From NCBI RefSeq assembly GCF_964340395.1, contig NC_135551.1:11320379-11384378 (forward strand): 64,000 bases of DNA, in the 5' to 3' direction. Positions 50,201-59,361 of this stretch are shown one piece after another. The stretch comes from Glandiceps talaboti (taxonomy: Eukaryota; Hemichordata; Enteropneusta; Spengelidae). The translations under genes and the position numbers were made by a program. Every line of letters begins with the position of its first letter. Position 1 is the first letter of the stretch. The notes beneath the pieces were generated by a model. That model did not search any database. It was not told where the DNA came from and worked only from the letters and a program-made list of their open reading frames with translations.

Positions 50201-52784
50201 TTAGTCAATATTCATCATTTATCCCTAGAATACATTTTTGTAGGGGGGGGGGGGGGGGGGTCGGACGTCGAACATCACCACAACATCATTTAACCTTCCC
50301 TTTTGAAAGAATCAGTCTCACCTTTGTTCCCCATTAATCAGGAATCTGACCAATTGTTACTATAGTAACACTTACCTCAAGTAAGAAATGTTTGGATCTG
50401 ACTTCTTTACCGAATGGACAATTTTTTCCTTCTGAGTATTCCTCAAAGTTTGGTAATTCAATTGGAATCAATGGAGGTTTGTAGTCTTTCTGATAAGGAA
50501 TAAATTATATATTGTACATATGGCATAAATAATAATATGTTTATTGCTTTACATTTGGTATGTGGCATTTGTAAGAAATGTACAAATAAATCAAAGTCAA
50601 AGTCATATATTCATTAGTTCAAATAAATACTAGTATTACATTATTTCACTTGTAAGCGTCTCTCTTTGTTTAGTAAACGCATTGTATACAAATTTACATA
50701 ATGATGTCAGAAGTTCAGGTTTTTTTCTCATCAGTCTTATGAACTTATTAGAATTTGGTTATGAATTCTATTGGCATGTATTTTTTCCTCTCATCGCCGT
50801 AGAAGGAACATACTAAAAGAAAGTGATATTCATCTTCTACATCACCACAGTCACAAATTTTACAAATTCTATTCCAAGGGTCAATGTTATGTCGCTAGCT
50901 TCCTTCTTCAATTGCCAATGGCAAAGCAGAACAACGAAATTTGGCAAAAGAGCAGATAAATTTACTGTTGCAACTTAAAAATAAATCACAATTTTCTGGT
51001 TTGAGTAGACTTTTGAATGAATGTGTATGTACATATAGTATTTTTTTGGTTTATGTGATAGATTCGTTTGCCACTGTTGATGATATCAGATAATCAAGAT
51101 AAAAGCTCACTGACAAATACATCCTGGACAGTGTTCGATCTAGGCCGCGCCATTGTGCAATTTGAGCTACAAAAATCCGAATGGCCACTATTTCTAAAGT
51201 CTGTGCGCCTTTTCGGGCGCAACAATTTGGCGTCCCAATACGCAATATGTATACAACATTGACAGGTCACAAGGATGATCCTTAAGTTCTACTTTTTGGG
51301 ACACCCATACGTATATGTATACACCCATCCGTATATGTATACACCCATATGTATATATACACACCCATATGTATATACACCCATACGTATATGTATACAC
51401 CCATATGTATATATACACACCCATATGTATATGTATACACCCATACGTATATGTATACACCCATACATGTATGTATACACCCATATGTATATGTGTACAC
51501 CGATATGTATATGTGTACACCGATATGTACAATATATGTATACACCCATATGTATATGTATACACCCATATGTATATGTATACACCAATATGTATATGTA
51601 CACACCCATACGTATATGTATACACCCATATGTATATGTATACAACCATACATATATGTACACACCCATATATATATATGTATACACCCATATGTATATG
51701 TATACACCCATACGTATATGTATACACCCATACGTATATGCACACACACACACACACACACACACGGTCTGTAATCCTTAACATATATTCCAGCAGGCAT
51801 TTTGGACCAAATGTTTTTGTGTTACAATAAAAATTATTTTGACTTTACATTCCATCTAGAATTAAAGGAAAGTGATCTTCAATTAAAACAATCCATTCCA
51901 GTTACCCTTTATGAAAAGTTTGAATTCTCAACAAAATATCTTTTGAACTGTATTATCTTTACATTTCATCTCAGTCGAAAAGAAAACAAACTTTATTTGT
52001 TTATCTTACCTCTGGTTTTTCAATGAGTTCTTGAACATTGGATGAATGAAATGAACCAAAGTCACGTTTAACATTGCTACCTGGTAAAATAAAGGATATC
52101 AGATAAGAACTAAATTATACATATTATACCTTAGCATACAATTAAGGAGTACTAATGATTCTTGTATAATTATGGACACTAGCTAAACTGTTGAATATAA
52201 AAAGATGTGCAATAATAAAGTTTATACAGTTCGAGAATTTCTATAAAAATTGCATTTTAAAGTGGCCAGATGGGTGTGAAATGAGTAATGATTGCAATTA
52301 TTCAATCAAAGAAATTTAGAAAAATGAAACAACATTATTAGCCAACAGAGTAAGTCCATATTTGCAACTCAATAAATTGCAAACACTTTATTCCATCAGT
52401 TCGACTTATAAGGTATGTAGTATGTGCAGGAAGTGATTTGAAAACAAAAAGATGGACAAAAGTATTAAAATGTCACATCCAGTCTGTCATAGGTGACCTA
52501 TGACCTATTATAGAAGTATCAGCGCGACTTCCGTAAAATCCAATATTGCAAGCAGGAATGGATCGCATACGATGTCTCACTAAATCTAGCCTCTAGTAAC
52601 ATATACCATGGAAGTATATGTTACTATGTTATACTTCCAAGCATATACAGATACAGTTACAGATACAGACAGCAGTCAGCGCAGTACCTCCTCAGCAGGT
52701 AACCATTGCAGTTGAATGAAATTGAAAGGGACCATATTTGCGTCAAAATTGTTGTTGCTCTGTTTAGTACACACCTGTAGCCAT
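13658..52784 (-). CDS. Class V PLP-dependent aminotransferase, isopenicillin-N-epimerase-like (12 exons, complete)
   Basis: Exons (minus): 52784-52775, 52080-52010, 50489-50376, 21460-21295, 20172-20056, 19327-19204, 18338-18246, 17594-17371, 16929-16819, 16190-16134, 14624-14515, 13780-13658. They sum to 1320 nt (439 aa plus TGA) with phase agreement at every junction. Motifs: NFLNHGAFG (68-76), LVLVQNATTA (127-136), VFDHIPSNTP (208-217), VLIDGAHSLGA (236-246, with PLP-contacting Asp239 and His242) and GNCHKWFCCPKGCGYLYV with the Schiff-base Lys265. C-terminal half: DFWDTVGPDKIR, then ELYVRISVHIYNE. This is fold-type I, class V, nearest the CefD/isopenicillin-N-epimerase-like proteins. Substrate cannot be told from sequence; cysteine-desulfurase-like chemistry is an alternative. 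No signal peptide is seen, so it is probably soluble. Start ATGGCTACAG is followed directly by donor GTGTGT. Intron 3 (28.9 kb) contains the METTL27-like cluster on the other strand. Confidence 0.88.
14840..15549. repeat. 34-bp minisatellite, about 21 copies
   Basis: The unit begins CTGCACATCATCTATTTACT and continues with ACAACATAAACTCA. Variants are TACTGC for TACTAC and GTCA for CTCA, and at least two shortened units lack the ATAAA part. The copies are contiguous with no spacers. It lies in intron 10 of the aminotransferase gene. Confidence 0.95.
16527..16658. repeat. 32-bp tandem repeat, four copies
   Basis: Units of the form GACACCATTTTGACCTCTGT followed by TTAGTGACCCCT, slightly diverged. 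Intronic. Confidence 0.85.
17060..17320 (+). mobile_element. SINE fragment, same family as the copy near 47.1-47.4 kb
   Basis: Shared blocks with the 47092-47438 copy (opposite strand) include CAGTCAACCCAG, GGGGACCTGGTAG, CTTTAATCCTATG and the 3' motif AAAGCGCTTTGAGCA. The promoter-bearing head is missing, so it is 5' truncated. It lies in intron 8 of the aminotransferase gene. Confidence 0.65.
17595..19203 (-). other. Aminotransferase introns 6-7
   Basis: Intron 7 (17595-18245) contains a (GTGC)/(GTGT)-rich run at about 17955-18030. Intron 6 (18339-19203) shows no recognisable feature. Confidence 0.6.
19355..19555. repeat. 30-bp tandem repeat, about 7 copies, beside a splice acceptor
   Basis: The unit reads GTGGTGTATGGACAGAACCC then ACTTAGGTTA, nearly identical between copies. 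Its near edge lies about 27 nt from the acceptor of aminotransferase exon 6 (AG at 19329-19328, minus strand), close to where the branch point should be. The 30-bp period is divisible by three, which explains the open frame. Confidence 0.95.
19556..21294 (-). other. Aminotransferase introns 4-5
   Basis: The rest of intron 5 and all of intron 4 (20173-21294) hold an (AATC)n run at about 20503-20538 and otherwise nothing recognised. Intron 4 starts with a GC donor (see 21290-21295). Confidence 0.6.
21290..21295 (-). other. Non-canonical GC donor of aminotransferase intron 4
   Basis: Exon 4 ends TTTGTAG, followed by GCAAGG on the minus strand. Only this cut gives phase 1, which matches the exon 5 acceptor and restores the expected reading KFVG-CDTTDLVLV. 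The nearby GTAGGC would be phase 0 and would break the frame. Intron 4 is therefore read as a GC-AG intron. Confidence 0.75.
22443..22552. mobile_element. Short palindromic element
   Basis: An arm containing CATTTGCATAATTATTGATT with TTTATCAAATAAG (from 22443) pairs imperfectly with the reverse complement of the segment ending at 22552. It could be a small MITE or a hairpin repeat. Confidence 0.5.
23640..23735. repeat. (ACAG)n and (GGAT)n microsatellites
   Basis: About 18 ACAG units followed by six GGAT units. Confidence 0.95.
24412..35025 (+). CDS. METTL27: METTL27-like methyltransferase, copy A (6 exons)
   Basis: Exons: 24412-24421, 30772-30878, 31279-31404, 32444-32582, 34197-34289, 34850-35025. 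They sum to 651 nt (216 aa plus TGA), and all junctions keep frame. The fold is a class I SAM-dependent methyltransferase: motif I ILDCGAGTGLVGEE (68-81), acidic motif II in IDAVDMSQPSLDQA (Asp94), DEYDGIVCSGAFILGHL (128-144), then VIKPGG and the C-terminal ICCAI strand. The DMSQ..LDQA..KGVY stretch is typical of METTL27 (WBSCR27). The human protein is slightly longer; the methyl acceptor is unknown. Exon 1 contributes only 10 coding nt (Met-Asp-Gln plus one base). The copy sits inside intron 3 of the opposite-strand aminotransferase gene. An AATAAA at 35122-35127 is a likely polyadenylation signal. Intron 1 contains the 47-bp minisatellite. Confidence 0.85.
24422..30420. repeat. 6-kb minisatellite, 47-bp unit, roughly 125 copies
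   Basis: The unit reads GTAAGTGTTCGTACACTCTG, GTGTATTCATTTATAGTGTA, TTCATTA. It fills the first intron of METTL27-like copy A from its splice donor to about 350 bp before exon 2. Most units differ only at four two-state sites (TTCG/TTCA, GTGT/GTGC before ATTC, AGTG/AGTT, TTAG/TTAA). The first few units (to about 24620) are more diverged and are repeated at about 25211-25390. A few units lack CT and are 45 bp long (28.6-29.1 kb). The open frames inside are translations of the repeat. Confidence 0.97.
30421..30771 (+). other. 3' end of METTL27-like copy A intron 1
   Basis: Single-copy sequence after the minisatellite. Its start (ATTCTTTAAACTACTG) aligns with copy B intron 1 at about 37554 (ATTCTTTTAAAACTATTAC), showing that the array sits between a donor and an anchor that are only about 55 bp apart in copies B and C. 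Confidence 0.7.
31068..31130. repeat. (ACAG)n microsatellite
   Basis: ACAG/GCAG tetranucleotides in intron 2 of copy A. Confidence 0.9.
31908..32250. repeat. Compound (AC)n/(ATAC)n microsatellite
   Basis: About 340 bp of AC, ACAT and ATAC repeats in intron 3 of copy A. The long open frames on both strands here are only repeat translations. Confidence 0.95.
32931..33072. repeat. About 35-bp tandem repeat, four copies
   Basis: Units contain CCATGATATTTTTGTGTACA then TTAATATGCAAATT. They lie in intron 4 of copy A and are absent from copy B. Confidence 0.9.
33602..33823 (+). other. Orphan open segment with donor-like end in intron 4 of copy A
   Basis: An open frame starting MSPWEVYNNDEKKIDY and containing GHQFDDSDIDKSQETS and CIADDHCQIMGP has ordinary, non-repetitive composition and ends at AAGAAG followed by GTAAGAAG, a good donor. 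Copy B intron 4 lacks it. It may be a captured exon or gene fragment; I do not recognise the family. It may also be chance. Confidence 0.25.
35026..37487. other. Between METTL27-like copies A and B
   Basis: About 35280-36500 is the 3' flank duplicated after copy B (about 45110-46420), including TATTGTCTTATCACAAAA and TTATGCAAATAGTTTATTTA. An (AC)n run lies at about 36520-36548, a palindromic TA-flanked element at 36746-37250, and the proximal promoter of copy B lies at about 37320-37487, alignable with that of copy C. No exon is seen. Confidence 0.6.
36746..37250. mobile_element. 505-bp palindromic element flanked by TA
   Basis: The ends ATCAATTTTG and CAAAATTGAT are flanked by TA at 36744-36745 and 37251-37252. 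The inverted similarity extends through TTTCAAATAAAGTTTTAAAT and TTTCCTCTCAC to an inner stem TGTAAACATC/GATGTTTACA around a centre near 37010. The corresponding site upstream of copy C (about 48210-48280) lacks the element. The TA duplication fits a Tc1/mariner-type MITE. Confidence 0.75.
37488..45073 (+). CDS. METTL27: METTL27-like methyltransferase, copy B (6 exons)
   Basis: Exons: 37488-37497, 38978-39084, 40734-40859, 43453-43591, 44137-44229, 44898-45073. Exon lengths are identical to copy A (10, 107, 126, 139, 93, 176), total 651 nt, 216 aa. Motif I ILDCGAGTGLVGEE, DAVDMSQPSLDQA and GAFIPGHLDDSC are intact. The main differences from copy A lie in the last exon (LEDNTIEKLQQYKIKHFIAE against LGANTLEKMLMYKVENFFAN) and at the start of exon 3 (LHHTIYDYNGPKYMA against LNRTRYDYNSPKYAA). 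No lesion is visible, so it is probably functional. An AATAAA lies at 45300-45305. Intron 3 carries a 1.7-kb inverted-repeat element and other hairpins. The copy lies antisense inside aminotransferase intron 3. Confidence 0.86.
40494..40530. repeat. (ACAG)n/(AC)n microsatellite
   Basis: Short run in intron 2 of copy B; the same intron in copy A carries one at 31068-31130, so it predates the duplication. Confidence 0.85.
40983..41516. mobile_element. Inverted-repeat elements in copy B intron 3
   Basis: CCAATTCCAGTGAATTTTG (40983) recurs inverted at 41340-41357. Next to it is a separate 142-bp hairpin, 41375-41516, with arms AACAATAATGTA...CTCCCAG and CTGGGAG...TACATTATTGTT and inner arms containing CAAACTTTG and CAAAGTTTG. 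Neither encodes a protein. They are probably MITE remnants. Confidence 0.6.
41600..43332. mobile_element. 1.7-kb TIR element with subterminal G-runs
   Basis: The left end TAGGGAGTGACCAGTTTTTA and the right end, reverse complemented, AAGGGAGCGATCAGTTTTTA, form about 20-bp terminal inverted repeats. G-runs with GGGGGGTCA lie inside the left end (about 41640-41700), and two long G-runs (about 43170-43188 and 43210-43228) lie inside the right end. No transposase frame is seen; the 114-codon frame at 41779-42123 is not recognisable. Copy A intron 3 lacks the element. Confidence 0.68.
47092..47438 (-). mobile_element. tRNA-derived SINE
   Basis: Read on the minus strand, the head (from 47438) contains TGGCTAGCGTGACCGG, resembling a box A, and GGTTCGAGCCC, a good box B, about 35 nt apart. 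The 3' tail reads GTAAAGCGCTTTGAGCACGG then AAAGCGCTATATAAG, the tail type shared by many marine-animal SINEs. A second, 5'-truncated copy lies at 17060-17320. Confidence 0.72.
47440..48110. repeat. Degenerate tandem array of about 125-bp modules
   Basis: Modules share AATTTCAGCTTAATCTG-like, ATTTTTGACCAAAAA-like and TTTGCATATTACTGATG-like blocks with CATCATGTTATGAACAATT. At least four diverged copies are visible. Confidence 0.7.
48494..50002 (+). pseudogene. METTL27: METTL27-like copy C, internally deleted
   Basis: Exon 1 (48494-48503, Met-Asp-Gln plus one base) and exon 2 (49359-49465, 107 bp, KIMDLNEWIEFCRRPGK...) are intact with good splice sites. After about 350 bp of sequence matching copy B intron 2 the copy breaks, and only the end of exon 6 follows (about 49938-50002, KYFVDKDDGYIIVYRV then IKKQ and stop TGA). 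Exons 3-5 and most of exon 6, including SAM motif I, are gone, so no methyltransferase can be made. The deletion junction lies at about 49850-49938. Intron 1 has a 207-bp MITE insertion (49100-49306) and is shorter than that of copy B. Confidence 0.85.
49100..49306. mobile_element. 207-bp MITE with 22-bp TIRs, present only in copy C
   Basis: The left end GTCTCACAGCAGATCTCGCG (49100) matches the reverse complement of the right end (49306), GTCTCGTAGCAGATCTCACG, with three mismatches. The matching site in copy B intron 1 (about 38930) reads straight through ATCAATTAATCAATTTTTCT. Confidence 0.75.
50003..50375. other. End of aminotransferase intron 3 region, 3' flank of copy C
   Basis: Matches the 3' flank of copies A and B (TTTCTTTCTGCTTGGTAATTAC-like block) up to about 50220, then a G-run (about 50243-50259). 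The intron 3 donor GT is at 50375-50374 (minus). Confidence 0.6.
50490..52009 (-). other. Aminotransferase intron 2
   Basis: Carries the 20-bp minisatellite at 51300-51738 and (AC)n at about 51738-51766. No other feature is recognised. Confidence 0.7.
51300..51738. repeat. 20-bp minisatellite, about 21 copies
   Basis: The unit is CACCCATATGTATATGTATA with C/T changes at the CATATG/CATACG position. It is followed by an (AC)n run to about 51766. The long open frames on both strands are repeat translations. Confidence 0.95.
52081..52774 (-). other. Aminotransferase intron 1
   Basis: 694 bp between the 10-nt first coding exon (donor GTGTGT at 52774) and exon 2 (acceptor AG at 52082-52081). No repeat or other feature is recognised. 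Confidence 0.7.
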
Positions 52785-53827
52785 TATAAAGAATTTATGT
52801 CTTCGGTCTTATGCACAAAATCACCAATTGCACTGTACAACTTCGTCCAACTTCATATGCTGTTGCTGCCAGACACAGCTGACATGTCGACAACGGACAG
52901 CTGACTCAATCAAGGGCTGAGCTGACGACGAATGAATGAAGCGTGTGGTTATAGCGCCCTCACACCGTTTACTTACTTTTACTTTTGTCTTTATAACGCC
53001 ACTGCTCGAACCTACCCAGGGCCAGGGTAATATAATGATTAATTATAACCTCCTAAGCAACCGCCAAATGCAGATATATATTTCAAAGGTAAGTACATTG
53101 TTGGTTAGGCCTATATAAAACGGGAAAAATATAGATAAATAGCCTTGACCCCTCTCTCGCCTCATATACTACCTACACTGGAAATGATGGACATGCCGAC
53201 TTTATTATTACATTGTATAAGTTAATGTAAAAACAGCTGTGGGTTTACTAACATCAGAAAGCCTTTTTCTATACTCGCGTTAATTAGGACGTCTGTGAGA
53301 ATGCATTCTAGGTGCAATAAGAAAAATATATATAAGTTTAAGTTACAAATAACCAGGGATGTAAGTAATTTTACATATAATATTAGTAGCACCCAGGTAA
53401 AATTTGAAAAGTAAAGCGGTCTTACCTACAATTTGAAGGAATTTGCTTCGGCAAAATAAAATAAAACATGCGTGTTTCCGATAAACAGACAGAAATTAGT
53501 TCGATTCGTCGACCCTAAACATTTTTTTAAACATTTAAAACAAAGAGAAAAGAAATTCTAAACTTGACCTTCATGCACTTCTGTTTTCTTTCCCCAGTGA
53601 TGTCTGTACATATTTCATCAAAGTATACATGGGTATCACAATAACGATAACTGCCATTATTAACATAAGTTTCATAACGCAATGGCTAAAATGCTAAATT
53701 ACTAGTTTGTGTACGTGGTAGAGGTGCGCAAATGTCTACGATGCCTTGGACTTCAGTGTTTGGGTATTCCCCGAACTTTTCGTCAACTGCGGAATCACCC
53801 TGCCTCGTTTTGAGTCCAATGGTAAAG
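52785..53827. promoter_or_regulatory. Divergent promoter region between the aminotransferase and NT5DC1-like genes
   Basis: The two start codons (52784 minus, 53828 plus) are about 1 kb apart and point outward. Two short upstream frames lie in the presumed minus-strand leader: ATG at 52856 ending at 52821 (11 codons) and ATG at 52885 ending at 52853 (10 codons). Whether they are transcribed depends on the unknown start site. No TATA box is convincing. Confidence 0.5.
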
Positions 53828-56800
53828 ATGGCCGCCGACGATTCTTTCTCCTTCGCCGACGTGGATGTCGTTGGTTTCGATTTAGATCACACAATATGCA
53901 AGTACAAGCTAAATGAAGTTTTCCCAGTAAGTAGTAACATTTAGTGTATCATCTAATGCAGTATTGTAACAATCGGTTGCCGATTTCTAAGTTTTGATAA
54001 TGAAAACTGGATGGTTGTGCGGTTGCCGGTTGTAGATTAGATTGTTCACGTGCTTACCAGTCATAACGTCCCCGGGTCAAAACGTCCCCGGGTCAAAACG
54101 TCCCCGGGTATGACCAAAACGTCCCCGGGTCAAAACGTCCCCGGGTCAGAACGTCCCCGGGTCAAAAACGTCCCCGGGTCAAAACGTCCTCGGGTATGAC
54201 CAAAATTTAACCAAGAGACTTGACTGTGTAACAGTTTCCGTTCCTTCCCTAAAACACGGTCAAGTATCGATGCCCATATTCCGAACCATTTTCTGTTCGT
54301 GATTTACATGCTCATTTTCATAAAAATTGGAGGGCGTTCACCCACGTAGACATGAATATTTATACATATCCATTCATTGCCAAGTAATTTAGATTGTAAA
54401 AGTCTTGCGTGTCAATAGCAAATATATGTATATATTTGCTATTGACGCGCGCGTGTCAATAGACACTCCATTTTTTTTAATGAAATAGAAAATACGAAGA
54501 GTCCCTCTGCTTAGTCTGGAATCCCGAATGAACTCCATACATCTACGTAACGTCGGGATTCCACCTGAGGTGGGTACGCAGTCACATTACTGTATTGTGA
54601 TGTAAGAAATAGTAAGAAATAAGGATATAATGTAACACACACACACACACTCACACACAAAGTTGAAATAGTTTGGGTCGAGGAAAATGGAAAGACGGGG
54701 ACGTTTTGACCTGGGGACGTTTTGACCCGGGGACGTTTTGACTTATGGAAACCGGGGACGTTTTGACCCGGGGACGTTTTGACTGGATACCGTTCACGTG
54801 CCGTGTGAACCTTTCCACGTGTCGATATGTTATGTATGAACTGTTATGTTACACGATATAGGACTGCGTACAAATGTATGCACACGTTATATACACTATA
54901 GGGAAAATACAGAGTGTCAGGTAACATCTAACCACCGAGATCGCGACTCATTCCATTTGTGTGTCTTTGACCCCGGTGCGCGTTTGGTAAGGGAGTTACT
55001 GATCGATCGGTGAGCCCTGCCATCCATCCATCCACCCAATGATAACATAAGGTAATACATACATGTAATTCCGTACTAGAGTAGAGTATAATGTCATATA
55101 AAAAAATTATAAGTAAAATGCAAGTGGTAGTAGTTGTTACAGTAGCCTGTTTACTGAGATACATCGTTAGCTCTCGCATCCTCCCAAAATCGAGAATACG
55201 CATGATGAGAATGGGAAGGCTATATAGTAGGACCAGCTAACAATATATCTCGACTGCATAGTAAAATAAACAGGCTAGGAGGGCCAGGAGGTATGACCAG
55301 TAGTCTTGATGCCAACTTTGGTACATCTTGGAGTAATGATACTGACAGTAATAATTACTCCAAGGGTACATGTATAAACCACAGTCTGTGTGAGTAACGA
55401 TACTGTGTAGGAACTAGAGTGTATGACCAGCTAACGATGTATCTAAAACAGGCTAGTATTGTTGTAACAAAGGATTGGTACAACAAAAGTCAAGTCGTGT
55501 GTAGATTTTGGAACTGTACATCACAGACTAGTGGTAGTCACCCCCACCCCAACTTTCTTTGTTATAAATACTTATACACAGAATATTTAATTGCCAATGC
55601 ATTGTTATGTTGATTCAATATATCACACAGTGTGCATGTAAATAAGTAACTATTTAATATTCATGATTTTTTCCTCTCAGCTTATCTACAATAGTTTGGC
55701 AAGTTATCTTGTAAATGAAAGAGGATATGATAAGTCACTACTGGAACCATTGGAAATTGATAAAGATTTCATGTGAGTTGTGTATTTGTTGTAACTCAGA
55801 CCACTATAGAGAATCTCTATATTGGTCTGAAGTTACAACCAGCCTTCATAAAGTCTTAGCCTTCATGAAGGTAGACTGTAATATGATGGTAGTATCAAAT
55901 CATTGTAGCAAAACATCTAAAAAAAAACAAAAAAACAAAAACAACATTTTATGGCCCATAGAAACTCAGAATTTGTGAGTGAATATCATTTTTTGTTTTA
56001 ATGCCAAATATTTCCCATACATCCCTCCTATGATTTCATTATATTACATAAAGTGTAGTGTTCGTATCTGAATGGTGTGTGAGTGAGTGTGTGTGTGTGT
56101 GTGGGGGGGGGGGGGGCGCGAAGCTATTACAAGGTTGCCACTGATTGGAAAATATATACATATGAGCCATAAGCCTTCATGCATGTATTTTGGGAATACT
56201 TTTTTGTCCAATTCCTTCAATAGTTCTGCTAGACAATGATTTATTTTATTCCATATCTGAACTCGGCCTTTCAGTTTAAGTGAAATACATGAAGTTGCTC
56301 TTATTTTCCAAGAAGCCATAGGATAGAACTTTGGAGAAGCCTGGCCCAGATAGAAATTGGATTATGAGATAGTGACCAATGTGTTCCATCTTTTTCTTAC
56401 ATTAATTTTGTATTTTTTTGCGAGAATGAATGTTTTATTTTTTTACTACATCAGCACCAAAGGATTGGTATTTGACCCCAAAACAGGCGATTTCATAAAG
56501 TTCTCAGAAACTGGTTATATATTGAAAGCTAGTCACGGTAGTAGACTGTTGAGTGACGATGAGATACATGCAGAGTATGGTGAAGAGAGAAAACATCCAT
56601 TGTTTGACGAACTAAAGAAGACACTCAATCAAACAGGTATGGTAGTCAACAATAGGTATCCATGGTAACTGTTGATTGCAAAACTTTAGAATGATAGTAC
56701 AGTTGTAAAATTACAAATGTTTGATATAAAAGAAGGTCTTGGTTCCAGTATTACTGATTTAAATTCAGACTTAAATTAGAGGACCTTTTCAGGATTAGCT

Positions 56801-59267
56801 ATGGAGTAGAAGTTCACCAAGGTTGTCCAGGATGACTAACAATCAGGTCATTTTAAGTAGATGATACAAGTTTTACTATTTTATAAAGATGGAAGTAAGA
56901 TGACCAATAGAGGGTGCTGTATTATTAGAAATGTTGATTCAGTTGGCATCTATCAGACCACTAGAAGTCTGTAGAAGGTGTTATTTATCAGAAAGGTGTA
57001 TTAGATCAGTGCTTAATTCTAACCACAAGAAGGTGTTATTTATCAGAAAGGTCAATTGAATCAGTGGTTATTTCTAATCACAAGAAGGCGTTGTTTATCA
57101 GAAAGGTCTATTAGATCAATTGTTATTTCTAACCACTAGAAGGTGTTATTTATCAGAAAGGTCTATTAGATCAGTGGTTATTTCTAACCACAAGAAGGTG
57201 TTGTTTATCAGAAAGGTCTATTGGATCAATGGTTATTTCTAATCACAAGAAGGCGTTGTTTATCAGAAAGGTCTATTAGATCAGTGGTTATTTCTAACCA
57301 CTAGAAGGCGTTATTTATCAGAAAGGTCTATTGGATCAGTGGTTATTTCTAACCACAAGAAGGTGTTATTTATCAGAAAGGTCTATTAGATCAGTATAAT
57401 GTTCAAAAGAAACATAGCAAATGAATTATCATATACTAAAAGGCTTATTTACTCTTGATTATATTGTTTCATAGATGACATAAGATATTTTGAGAATTAT
57501 TTTGATATGCCTGGAGCTGTTTTACTTGCAAGAATTGTAGATCTAACGGACAAGAAGGTAAGATTGTCGGATAGTATACTTGACTGTGATTTCAGATTTA
57601 TGACAGTTGGAGTAGAATGTATGTTTATACAACTGCTGACATCAGACCATTGAGACCGGAAAATGTTACAAACAAGGAAAGTAAACAACTGAATTGGATT
57701 AACGACACTTGACACAGCATGTTGGAAGTACAGAGACTTGTATTACATTTCATGGTGTGATAAGAACAGTTTTATGCCCTCTTTATGTGTGTATTTCATG
57801 AAATGCCAGGAGAACTGGAAATTTCTTTGTTAACGTGAATGATTGTGGTAAAGAGGCCATACAGCTGTTCTTATCAAATGATGGAATGTAATATAAGTCT
57901 CTGTACTTTCAATACATGCTGTGACAAGTGTTATTAATCCAAATCAGTTATTTACTTTCCCTGTTTCTAACAGGTTTGGTTCTCAATACTCTGATATCAA
58001 CAGTTGTATTATATGTAAGATTTAAATGTATCAAACTTTGTACAACTCATACTACATATGTGACATCTTGTCTGAATATTTCCTTAGGAATTTTAGTCAA
58101 CAAAGTAAAGAATCTGAGAGTGAAATATTTTAGTATTTATAGGCTATATTCTGTGATTCTGTTTCATCTAACATAGACATTGCCAAAAGATGAAGTTTAA
58201 ATTAGTAAGATTTGACACATTTATTGAATACCAAGGTGTTCCTTGTATAAAGGCCCATAATTCAATCCCAGGTTCTAGCATTAGTGTTATCTTATTAGTG
58301 GAGCCATGGGATTGGATCATTCTTTTCTTCAGAACCATCTGTTTTTATAAGTCAGCCTCATAAGACTTTCTCACCCAAATTTTAATCCTCAGCAATTAGA
58401 CTAGTAGTATTTCAGTGCTTTGATTGGATAGAGTTTCATGTCACATCCATTGATTGGTTCAACCCAGGTGCACATTGTTTTAATAACACAAACATTGAAG
58501 ATTGGATAGATTTTCATGTCACATCCATTGATTGGTTCAACCCAGGTGCACATTGTTTTAATAACACAAGCATAAAGTACTTTGATTGAATTGAGTGTTA
58601 TAGTCATGTTCATTGATTGGTCCAACCAAGATTAACAATACTTTATCATTAGCATCAAAGCACTATGATTGGATGTGGTTATTTGCTTATATTAATTAAC
58701 AATCTAATAAGTACATAATATTTAATTTCTTAATCATAACACCCAGGAGGGCAAGAGGCCAAAGAAATACACTTTTCTACCTGAGATTTGGTCAAGTTAT
58801 GGTCGCAGTTTCAACCGAGAAAACTTTGCAGGTAAATACAAATGCAACTTTTTGTGACTGATGTAATGCTTGAAAGAAAGGAGAAGTGTCTCATTTGTGT
58901 TTGATTCTATCATAAGATGTGATACATGTCTGAAATACTGCCAACACAGTAATTAGAACAAAGGGAAGGCTGATTTCATCTTAGCTGCATTTGTTTATCC
59001 TTTTAGGGGATCATTCAAGAGAAGCCATTTTTATTAATACTACATAATTTTTGCAATCTCGCTGAAATAAAGTTATAAAAATAAAAAAATAGGCAAATCT
59101 GACTCTAAAGAGTCCTGCTGTATAATGGAGCAAGGCATTCTGGGATATAAAACAGTATTATGGGCTTCTTTTCGTTCTTTCGTTCGTTCGTTCGTTCGTT
59201 CGTTCGAGAGACTTAATGCAAAAGAATAAGGATGTTATAAGTTTCACGCTTCCTTAGCAATCATCAG

Positions 59268-59361
<94 letters not shown>

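Noticed and set aside
51194-51830. Frames up to 196 codons on both strands
   Set aside because: They are translations of the 20-bp minisatellite and adjacent (AC)n.
54928-55203. 91-codon minus-strand frame in NT5DC1-like intron 1
   Set aside because: It overlaps repeated sequence shared with 55424-55480 and has no family motif.
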